This document shows positions 1 through 5,522 of a stretch of DNA of 5,522 nt, piece after piece (position 1 is the first letter of the stretch; each line of letters starts with the position of its first letter). A model generated the notes under the pieces. That model worked only from the letters and a program-made list of their open reading frames with translations, did not search any database and was not told where the DNA came from. The stretch lies in the NCBI GenBank assembly GCA_030643455.1, contig DAOWLV010000245.1, positions 1 through 5,522 on the forward strand. Reading direction: 5' to 3'. The position numbers were made by a program, and so were the translations under genes. This stretch comes from Candidatus Krumholzibacteriia bacterium (GTDB taxonomy: Bacteria > Krumholzibacteriota > Krumholzibacteriia > LZORAL124-64-63).

Positions 1-9
1 ATTCCACAA

Positions 10-39
10 ATTATCGGCTCATTCTCAACACTTGGTCAG
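10..39 (-). promoter_or_regulatory. Second candidate promoter reading left
   Basis: CTGACC (39-34, four of six -35 bases), an 18-nt spacer and GATAAT (15-10, five of six -10 bases) lie on the minus strand, about 70 nt after the first candidate. With its start site near the left edge, it could form a tandem pair with the first. It is weaker evidence than the first candidate. Confidence 0.3.
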
Positions 40-54
40 GTCGGATAAATCGGG

Positions 55-79
55 AAAACCCGCCCGTTGCAGGACGGGT
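55..79 (-). terminator. Weak candidate terminator of the recJ-mtnA operon
   Basis: On the minus strand ACCCG (79-75) can pair with CGGGT (62-58), and the stem runs directly into TTTT (58-55). An alternative 5-bp stem, CCCGT with ACGGG (78-74 and 67-63), occupies the same place. The stems are short and the T tract has only four bases, so termination is uncertain. The element directly abuts the -10 box of the candidate promoter at 80-108. Confidence 0.3.
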
Positions 80-108
80 AAACTAGCAAAGGGAAAGAAC
101 TTTGTCAA
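80..108 (-). promoter_or_regulatory. Candidate sigma70-type promoter reading left, out of the window
   Basis: The minus strand has a perfect TTGACA (-35, 108-103), a 17-nt spacer and TAGTTT (-10, 85-80, three of six consensus bases). It is followed by a GC-rich ACCCGTCC stretch where the discriminator would be. It points away from the mtnA operon, so it would serve a gene beyond the left edge. Consensus -35 hexamers are uncommon by chance in GC-rich DNA, and this one lies in the only intergenic gap. This is a call from sequence alone. Confidence 0.45.
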
Positions 109-166
109 GGAAACCGGACCTGCCAAAAGGCTATTATCCGGGCCCCGCGGGGATTCAGTGCCCCTC

Positions 167-1234
167 TCACCTCGCGAGGACGGGACCCAGACTTTCGGTG
201 AAAGCAGGGCGCAACACACCGTGCTCGGTGATGAAGGCCGTGATGAGCTCGGCCGGCGTTACATCGAAGGCCGGATTCCAGGCGGCGGCCGCCTCGGGGG
301 TGACCCGGATCTCTCCCCAGCGGTGCACTTCGGCCGGATCGCGCTCCTCGATGACGATTTCCCCGCCCGTGGCGGTGTCCGGATCGAAAGTCGAGGCTGG
401 AGCGGCGATATAAAAAGGCACATCATGACGAGCTGCCAGCACGGCCAAGGGATAGGTGCCGATCTTGTTGGCCGCATCCCCGTTGGCGGCAATGCGATCC
501 GCCCCTGTGATGACAGCATCTATCCGGCCCTGCCGCAGAACGGTCGCGGCGGCGGAATCGCAGATCACCGTTACGTCGATGCCCTGATCAGCCAGTTCCC
601 AGGCCGTCAACCGCGCCCCCTGCAGCAGAGGTCGGGTTTCGTCGGCGAAGACCCTGATGTTCTTGCCGGCCTCCCTGGCGCTGTAGATCACACCCACTGC
701 CGTGCCGTAACCGCCGGTGGCCAGACCTCCGGCGTTGCAGTGCGTCAAGACCGTGGCGGAATCCGGCAGCAACTGGGCCCCCGCTCGTCCGAGGGCCCGG
801 CACATGGCCACATCCTCATCCAGGATCCTGCGGGCTTCGGTCAGCAGGGCCGATCCGATCTGGTCGGCGCTGTTTCCGTCGGCCACCAGGCTCCGTGCCA
901 GGGATCCCACTCGATCGAGAGCCCAAAAAAGGTTTACGGCCGTAGGACGGGTGGCAGCCAGGAGCCGGCGATCGTTTTCCAGACATTCCAGCATCTGGGT
1001 GGTGTCGCCCCCACTGACGGTTGCCAGGCGCCAGGACATGGCCAAACCGTGGGCAGCGGCCACACCGATGGCCGGCGCTCCGCGGACAGCCAGTTCGACG
1101 ATGGCCCGACACAGGGCAGGGATATCACTGCACCTGCGCCAGTCCAACCGATCCGGCAGGACCGTCTGGTCAATCAGGACGATTTCACCTTCGTCCCAGG
1201 CCACGACCGGAAAAGGGAATGGCAGCGAACTCAT
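167..1234 (-). CDS. mtnA: S-methyl-5-thioribose-1-phosphate isomerase
   Basis: MtnA converts methylthioribose-1-phosphate to methylthioribulose-1-phosphate in the methionine salvage pathway, in the cytoplasm. The 355-residue product has normal family length and the full motif series: RGAPAIGVAAAHGLA (51-65), TRPTAVNLFWALDR (95-108), THCNAGGLATGGYGT (164-178) with catalytic Cys166, DETRPLLQGARLTAWEL (198-214), and GADRIAANGDAANKIGTY (244-261) with catalytic Asp246. The C-terminus has IEERDP and NPAFDVTP. Both catalytic residues and the RGAP segment favour MtnA over eIF2B-like or ribose-1,5-bisphosphate isomerase relatives. The ATG at 1234 was preferred over a TTG 22 codons earlier: it overlaps the maf stop as ATGA, has a purine-rich site upstream, and removes a non-conserved leader. 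It is the last gene of the operon in view. No other salvage gene (mtnP, mtnK, mtnB, mtnC, mtnD) is in the window. Confidence 0.96.
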   Translation of the reverse strand: MSSLPFPFPVVAWDEGEIVLIDQTVLPDRLDWRRCSDIPALCRAIVELAVRGAPAIGVAAAHGLAMSWRLATVSGGDTTQMLECLENDRRLLAATRPTAVNLFWALDRVGSLARSLVADGNSADQIGSALLTEARRILDEDVAMCRALGRAGAQLLPDSATVLTHCNAGGLATGGYGTAVGVIYSAREAGKNIRVFADETRPLLQGARLTAWELADQGIDVTVICDSAAATVLRQGRIDAVITGADRIAANGDAANKIGTYPLAVLAARHDVPFYIAAPASTFDPDTATGGEIVIEERDPAEVHRWGEIRVTPEAAAAWNPAFDVTPAELITAFITEHGVLRPAFTESLGPVLAR

Positions 1235-1863
1235 GCCAGCACTTCCTTCAGCAACTCCCCCAGCCTGGCCAGGGGCAAACCCATCACATTGAAATAGCAA
1301 CCCTCGACGCCTCGTACCATCATCGCCCCGTAACCCTGGATGCCGTAGGCACCGGCCTTGTCCATGGGTTCCCCGGTGGCCACGTATCGTTCGAGCGACG
1401 CGAGTGTCAGGGGAAGAAACTCCACCCCCGTCTGCTCGTGGGCGAACGCACCGGCCTTGCCTGCCGCTCCTCCGACCAGGGCAATCGCCGAGATGACCGT
1501 GTGCCGCCGGCCGGCCAGGCGGCTCAACAGCCGAATCGCATCTTCGGGGTCGCAGGGTTTTTCCAGGATGTCCCCTTCGATGACAACCACGGTGTCGGCG
1601 CCCAGCACCAGCCGTCCGGGTTTGTCGCCGGACACATCCCGGGCCTTGGCCTCGGCCAGGGCCACGGTGTAGGCGACCGGATCCCCGTGAAGATCGACCA
1701 ACGAGGCCGCCAGCTCCGACTCGACGTCCCCGGCCGGACAGATCTCGAAGGGAAGACCGGCCACGGTGAGCAGTTCGGCTCGGCGCGGGGAACGTGAGGC
1801 CAGGACCAGCACCAGATCGTCGGGCCAGTCCAGGAAGGGCGACAGGTGTTTCGGGTCAGGCAT
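1231..1863 (-). CDS. maf: Maf-family nucleoside triphosphate pyrophosphatase (YhdE-like)
   Basis: Maf proteins cleave nucleoside triphosphates, typically dTTP, UTP or modified pyrimidine nucleotides, to the monophosphate and pyrophosphate; they are cytoplasmic house-cleaning enzymes and have been linked to septum control. The 210-residue protein shows the family order: LASRSPRRAELL (21-32) with the SxSPRR nucleotide-binding loop, AEAKA (70-74), GADTVV (88-93) with the catalytic Asp at 90, EKP (101-103), and DKAGAYGIQG (168-177), ending in NVMGLPL (192-198). The IQG pattern resembles the YhdE (dTTP/UTP) branch rather than YceF; this assignment is an inference. A leader of about 15 residues precedes the conserved core. 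The ATG overlaps the end of dtd by 8 bp, has only a weak purine stretch upstream, and is probably read by coupling. Its TGA overlaps the ATG of mtnA. Confidence 0.95.
   Translation of the reverse strand: MPDPKHLSPFLDWPDDLVLVLASRSPRRAELLTVAGLPFEICPAGDVESELAASLVDLHGDPVAYTVALAEAKARDVSGDKPGRLVLGADTVVVIEGDILEKPCDPEDAIRLLSRLAGRRHTVISAIALVGGAAGKAGAFAHEQTGVEFLPLTLASLERYVATGEPMDKAGAYGIQGYGAMMVRGVEGCYFNVMGLPLARLGELLKEVLA
1242..1248 (-). promoter_or_regulatory. Probable ribosome binding site of mtnA
   Basis: AAGGAAG on the minus strand, within the 3' end of maf, lies 7 nt before the ATG at 1234-1232. It supports the short mtnA start over the upstream TTG at 1300. Confidence 0.55.
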
Positions 1864-2323
1864 CGGTCCCCGCTTTCGGCGCGGCTTCCCGATCGATGAT
1901 GAGTGTGACCGGCCCCTCGTTGACCAGGGAGACCTCCATCATCGCCCCGAATTCTCCCTCGGCCACGGTGGACCATTCCTGCCGCACCAGGCGGCCGAAT
2001 TCCTCGTAGAGTTCCCGCGCCACTTCCGGAGGGGCCGAGCCGATGAAACTCGGTCGCATGCCTTTGAGGCAATTCCCGTACAGGGTGAACTGGGAGACCA
2101 GCAGAATGCCACCGCCCACCTCCTGCAGCGACAGATTCATTTTACCCGAGGGATCGTTGAAGATGCGCAGGCGGGGCAGTTTGCGGGCCATCCATGTCAA
2201 TTCGGCGGACGTATCGGTTGGCCCGAATGCCGCCAGGACAACCAGTCCCTTGGCAATACTGCCGACAGATTCTCCCGCGATCCGGACTGAGGCGGGCCCA
2301 CTTCTCTGAACGACACAGCGCAA
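1856..2323 (-). CDS. dtd: D-aminoacyl-tRNA deacylase
   Basis: Dtd hydrolyses D-aminoacyl-tRNA (and, in the family, mischarged glycyl-tRNA-Ala) in the cytoplasm, keeping D-residues out of protein synthesis. The 155-residue product covers the whole compact family fold. It begins MRCVVQRSGPASV, matching the usual N-terminus. The active-site SQFTLYG motif is at 77-83, with the conserved Thr at 80, followed by KGMRPSF (87-93). The second signature, NEGPVT (135-140), includes the Gly-Pro pair of the Gly-cisPro motif that rejects L-amino acids. The start codon is TTG, chosen because AGGAG lies 5 nt upstream and because the family N-terminus begins exactly there. The rel stop is 15 nt upstream. The 3' end overlaps maf by 8 bp. 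Dtd next to rel is a familiar pairing in bacteria. A few residues after the final Asp-Arg-Glu form a short tail of no obvious function. Confidence 0.96.
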   Translation of the reverse strand: MRCVVQRSGPASVRIAGESVGSIAKGLVVLAAFGPTDTSAELTWMARKLPRLRIFNDPSGKMNLSLQEVGGGILLVSQFTLYGNCLKGMRPSFIGSAPPEVARELYEEFGRLVRQEWSTVAEGEFGAMMEVSLVNEGPVTLIIDREAAPKAGTDA

Positions 2324-2328
2324 GGAAT

Positions 2329-2333
2329 CTCCT
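2329..2333 (-). promoter_or_regulatory. Ribosome binding site of dtd
   Basis: AGGAG on the minus strand lies 5 nt before the TTG at 2323-2321, inside the 15-nt gap after the rel stop. It is the clearest Shine-Dalgarno site in the window and decides the unusual TTG start. It would also let dtd be translated independently of rel. Confidence 0.75.
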
Positions 2334-2338
2334 GTCGG

Positions 2339-4529
2339 TCAGCCCGGGCCCCTGCCCAGCTGGAAACGTTCGATGGTCTGGACCCCGCGGATCTTGCCCA
2401 GGATCTTGAGGAGCTTCTCCAGGTTGTTCAGATTGCGCACTTCGACGACCAGGGTGACCTTGGCCAGGTCGTCTTCGGCGCTGAACTCCCCGCTGGCGAT
2501 GTTGGTGTTGGTATTGCTGATGGTATTACTGATATCCATCAACAGGTTTTTCCGGTCCTGGGCCAGAATGATGAGCTTGACCATGAAGGTCTGACCGGGC
2601 GCCGAATCCCAGGATACATCGATCAACCGTTCGGGCCCCAGATTGGGATCGTTGAGGTTGGAACAGCCCGCCCGGTGGACCGACACCCCCCTCCCCCGCG
2701 TGATGATACCCACGATGCCGTCGCCGGGAATCGGCTGGCAACAGCGGGCGAAAGAGACCATCAGGTTATCCTCCCCCGCAACCCGCACACCCGAGGTCGA
2801 ACGGCGCAGAATGGTCTCATAGATCTCTTTGCCCTTGGACAGGATCTTTTCGGCCGGCGATTCCGGTTCGGGCGTTACCCGGGCCACCACCTTCATGTGG
2901 GTGACGTCACCCCGGCCCACGGCGGCCAGCAACTTGTCGAGTTCGGAATAGCCCATCTGCTGGGCCACGTCCAGCAGGTCGTCCACCTTGATCTTGAGGT
3001 GGGCCCGCTTCAGTTCCTTCTCGAGGATTTGCCCCCCCCAGCTTGACGCTTTCCTGGAACTGGGTGGACTTGATCCAGCGCCGGATATGATGCTTGGCCC
3101 GGCTTGTCTTGACGACCTCCAGCCAGCTGGCGCTGGGGTTGGGCGTCTTGCTGGTGAGGATCTCCACCGTGTCGCCATTCTGCAGTTCACTCCGCAGGGT
3201 GACGATCCGGCCGTTGACCTTGGCCCCGATACAGCGGAAGCCGACCTCGCTGTGGATCCGAAAGGCGAAGTCCAAGGGCGTGGCGCCGCGGGGCAGCTGG
3301 AAGACATCCCCCCCGGGGCTGAACACGAACACCTCGTCCCGAAAGAAGTCGACCTTGAGGGTCTCCATGAATTCCTGGGCGTCATCAACGTCCTCTTCCC
3401 AGACCATGATCTGGCGCAGCCACTTGACCATCTCGGCCAGGTCCGCCTGGTCGGCCCCGCCGCCTTCCTTGTAACGCCAGTGGGCGGCGATGCCCAATTC
3501 GGACCGGTCGTGCATATCCCCGGTGCGAATCTGCACCTCGATATTTTTTCCGCCGGGCACCCGGACCGTCGAATGGATGCTCTGGTACATGTTGGCCTTG
3601 GGGGTCGCGATGTAGTCCTTGATGCGGTCGGTCAGGGGCGGGAACAGGCTGTGAAGGACCCCGAGGGCGTGATAGCAATCGGTCTTGGTGTCGACGATGA
3701 TGCGCAGGGCCAGCAGGTCGTAGACACGGTCCAGACCTATTTCCTGGTCTTTCATCTTGCGATAGATGGAGAAGAAATGTTTGGGGCGACCGGAAATCTC
3801 GTGCTGGACGCCCGCAGTGGTCAGGGCTTCGTGCAGAGGGGTGACGATCTTTTCAATCAGCCGTTCCCTTTCGGTCCGGGTCTGGTTAATGCCCGCTTCG
3901 ATCTCGAAGTAGCGCTCCGGCTGAAGGATCTTGAAGGCCAGGTCCTCCAGTTCCCACTTGATCTTGGCGATGCCGAACCGGTTTGCCAGGGGCGCGTAGA
4001 CATCCATGGTCTCCTGGGCGATATCCTGCTGCCGATCATCCTTGAGAAAACTGAGGGTCCGCATGTTGTGCAGCCGATCGGCCAGCTTGATCAATACCGT
4101 GCGGGGATCCTGGGCGATGGCCAGAACCAGCTTGCGGTAGGTTTCCGCCTTGCGGGCCTCCTTGTTCACCGCCCGAATACCGCCGATCTTCGTCACCCCG
4201 TCCACCATGTGGGCGACATCCTTGCCGAAGCGCTGGCGAATGTCCTCCATCTCGTAATCGGTATCTTCGACCACGTCGTGCACCAGGGCCGCTATCAAGG
4301 TGTCCACGTCGAGCCGAAGGTCGGCCAGGATGCTGGCCACGGTCATGGCATGGGTGAAAAAAGGCTCGCCGCTCTTGCGTTTTTGGCCCTCGTGGGCAGA
4401 TTTGGCGAACCGGTAACCGAACCAGAGCTTGTCCTCGTCGGCCTGGGGATTGTAGATGCGGACCTTCTCCCACAAGGTCTCCATCATGGCTTTGAGGTCG
4501 ACATCCACTGTCTGACCGCCGGGAGTCAT
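2339..4529 (-). CDS. rel: Bifunctional (p)ppGpp synthetase/hydrolase (Rel/SpoT family), interrupted by a one-base frameshift
   Basis: This enzyme makes (p)ppGpp from ATP and GTP/GDP and hydrolyses it, controlling the stringent response. The ATG at 4529 overlaps the recJ stop. The HD hydrolase domain has H60, HDVVEDT (84-90) and ADRLHNM (150-156), so it looks active. The synthetase domain has GRPK (247-250), RIKDYIATPK (302-311) and EVQIRT (331-336); RxKD is the signature of bifunctional Rel rather than RelA. The TGS domain lies at about 398-458, followed by the helical region, a zinc-finger domain (C596, C597, H618, C622) and a C-terminal ACT domain (about 650-725). After codon 499 the frame is broken at a G8 tract: the first frame runs on to a stop at 2907 (540 aa), while the rest of Rel continues in another frame to 2339. 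Removing one G gives 729 aa, normal for the family. The downstream frame is free of stops and well conserved, so decay is absent or very recent. A 15-nt gap separates it from dtd. Confidence 0.93.
3032..3039 (-). repeat. G8 homopolymer (C8 on the plus strand) at the rel frameshift
   Basis: Eight G follow CT on the coding strand. The local reading is CTG GGG GGG GCA (Leu-Gly-Gly-Ala), whereas the Rel continuation needs CTG GGG GGG CAA (Leu-Gly-Gly-Gln), that is, seven G. The join V-K-L-G-G-Q-I-L-E-K-E-L matches the family pattern at this point in the helical domain. A second tract in the same gene, seven G at 3308-3314, is read in frame (Ser-Pro-Gly-Gly-Asp). Homopolymer length error is the likeliest cause; slippage during replication or transcription is the alternative. 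Confidence 0.9.
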
Positions 4530-5522
4530 TGTTTCACCGCGGGCCGGATATCGACCAGGAGTTGTTGCACCGGATCGTAGACACCGTTGCGAGGCCGGAA
4601 GGTGCTGCGACCTATCTGGAAAAGGATATCCCACTGGCGATCCAGCAGGTCACGTGGCTGGAGGCTATCGGCCGCCAGCATGCGGCGCCAGGCGTCACCG
4701 CTGCCGAAGGAAACGAACTCGCGGCTCAGGGCCGGGGTGTCATTGCCGTTGGCGCGGGCAGGGCCGCGAAAAGCGAACCGCAGGTGAGCCCCGCCGCTCA
4801 GATACGTGGGAGGTTTCTGGAGGCGCAGGCCCTCGCAGCGGAAGACAGGTTTGCGATTGCCCGAACCGAAGGGTTCCAGATGCTCGAATTCACTCACCAG
4901 CCGGGCGACCTCCCTGGAGCCCATGCTGTCCAGGCTCAGGTCCAGATCGTACCCCTCGGGCACCGGACCGCAGTCGGGTTCGGTCAAGAGTTCCTTGAGA
5001 AAGGCCGCGCGAAAGGCGTCGATGTCCCGGGACCGCAAGGTCATTCCGGCCGCCTGGGAATGGCCCCCGTGACGGGCCAGAAAGGCGGAACACCGGTCCA
5101 GGACCAGTTTCACATCCACGTTGGGCACACTGCGGGCCGAACCGCGGGCCTCGCCACCCTCCTCGGCAATCAGGATCACCGGCAACTGGTACTGCTCCAC
5201 CAGCCGGGCGGCACCGATCCCGATGATGCCCTTGTGCCAGGAGGAGGAAGCCAGCACCAGGCCGGGATCACCTCGCTGGACGTACGGCAAGGCCATATCG
5301 ATGGCCTCGCCCTTCAACAGGAGATCCTGCTCCTTGCGCCGGGTATTGGTCCGGTCAGCTTCCTCGGCCAGGGCACGCGCGGTGTCCGGATCCCGGGTCA
5401 GCAAAGGCTCCAGGGCCGACATGATTCGTCCGATGCGACCACAGGCATTGATGCGGGGAGCCAGCTGGTAGGCGAAGTCTCCGGTGGTCACGGGAAACCC
5501 CCGGTCCAGTCCGCTGACCACC
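4526..5522 (-). CDS. recJ: Single-stranded-DNA-specific exonuclease RecJ, C-terminal part (5' end outside window)
   Basis: RecJ degrades single-stranded DNA 5' to 3' in the cytoplasm, in recombinational and mismatch repair. The frame is open to the right edge, so the N-terminal DHH domain with most metal ligands is missing from view; the 331 visible codons are the C-terminal part. Numbering from the first complete codon, LAPRINACGR (20-29) is the conserved RecJ segment after the DHH domain. The DHHA1 domain follows, with WHKGIIG (95-101), GSARS (127-131) and the GGHSQAAGM motif (152-160). The C-terminal OB-fold region contains LEPFGSGN (215-222) and ends near VDIRP. The GTG at the edge is probably an internal valine, not a start. 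The TGA stop overlaps the ATG of the downstream rel gene (ATGA), which suggests translational coupling. The identification is firm; only the 5' extent is unknown. Confidence 0.95.
   Translation of the reverse strand, partial: VVSGLDRGFPVTTGDFAYQLAPRINACGRIGRIMSALEPLLTRDPDTARALAEEADRTNTRRKEQDLLLKGEAIDMALPYVQRGDPGLVLASSSWHKGIIGIGAARLVEQYQLPVILIAEEGGEARGSARSVPNVDVKLVLDRCSAFLARHGGHSQAAGMTLRSRDIDAFRAAFLKELLTEPDCGPVPEGYDLDLSLDSMGSREVARLVSEFEHLEPFGSGNRKPVFRCEGLRLQKPPTYLSGGAHLRFAFRGPARANGNDTPALSREFVSFGSGDAWRRMLAADSLQPRDLLDRQWDILFQIGRSTFRPRNGVYDPVQQLLVDIRPAVKQ

Larger units (their letters stand above)
1..166. other. Non-coding region downstream of mtnA
   Basis: This is the only non-coding stretch, and it is visibly more A/T-rich in its left part than the genes. 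It contains no convincing gene on either strand. Just after the mtnA stop are a perfect 10-bp palindrome CCCCGCGGGG (143-152) and a possible 4-bp GGGG/CCCC stem (149-152 with 161-164). Neither is followed by a T tract in the direction of mtnA. Further left are the candidate terminator and the two candidate promoters listed separately. Confidence 0.7.

Noticed and set aside
133..138. GATAAT on the minus strand just after mtnA as a third -10 box
   Set aside because: No -35-like hexamer lies at 16-18 nt; the nearest (CTGAAT) is only 14 nt away, across the CCCCGCGGGG palindrome.
32..1297. Plus-strand open frame (421 codons) opposite mtnA
   Set aside because: It is a shadow of mtnA. The translation is low in complexity, rich in Gly, Arg and Gln, with no family motif, and it runs through the candidate terminator and promoter region.
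1235..1300. Longer mtnA start (TTG, 22 extra codons)
   Set aside because: The extra residues are not like MtnA N-termini, and the ATG at 1234 has a ribosome site and the ATGA overlap typical of this operon.
2983..3002. 6-bp stem (CCACCT/AGGTGG, 8-nt loop) downstream of the G8 tract as a frameshift-stimulating hairpin
   Set aside because: It begins 29 nt after the tract, much farther than the usual 5-9 nt for a stimulatory structure, and the stem is short. It does not support programmed ribosomal frameshifting.
3308..3314. Second G7 tract in rel as another frameshift site
   Set aside because: The TGS-domain sequence is continuous across it in one frame, so no shift is present there.
2988..4580. 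Long plus-strand open frame (530 codons) opposite rel
   Set aside because: It is antisense to a clearly conserved gene in GC-rich DNA, where the opposite strand often stays open. Its translation shows no recognisable domain and it has no supporting ribosome site.

Overview
This window comes from a GC-rich bacterial chromosome. It carries five tightly packed housekeeping genes, all on the minus strand, so transcription runs from right to left. No mobile element, CRISPR array, tRNA or rRNA is recognisable. The proteins are bacterial in type, but the sequence does not fix the phylum. The single RelA/SpoT homologue with an RxKD-type synthetase signature and an intact HD site points to a lineage with a bifunctional Rel, so probably not a gammaproteobacterial RelA.

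Layout in the direction of transcription: the 3' part of recJ (single-strand DNA exonuclease, cut by the right edge); a rel/spoT-family gene for (p)ppGpp synthesis and hydrolysis; dtd (D-aminoacyl-tRNA deacylase); maf (nucleoside triphosphate pyrophosphatase); and mtnA (methylthioribose-1-phosphate isomerase). The junctions are an ATGA overlap (recJ/rel), a 15-nt gap with a Shine-Dalgarno site (rel/dtd), an 8-bp overlap (dtd/maf) and another ATGA overlap (maf/mtnA). This is the geometry of one translationally coupled operon. Its promoter must lie to the right of the window.

The most notable feature is in rel. A run of eight G on the coding strand (plus-strand C8 at 3032-3039) puts the gene out of frame. 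One G fewer would give an uninterrupted 729-residue Rel with every domain. As written, translation yields a 540-residue protein with hydrolase, synthetase and TGS domains but without the zinc-finger and ACT domains. A sequencing or assembly error is the simplest explanation. A real mutation, slippage or phase variation is possible.

The left end (1-166) is the only non-coding stretch. It holds a weak candidate terminator for the operon and two candidate sigma70-type promoters on the same strand, which probably serve a gene beyond the left edge.

Functionally the operon groups DNA repair (RecJ), stress signalling (Rel), translation quality control (Dtd), nucleotide-pool cleaning (Maf) and methionine salvage (MtnA). 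They look like co-expressed housekeeping genes rather than one pathway. I see no convincing new biological system here.
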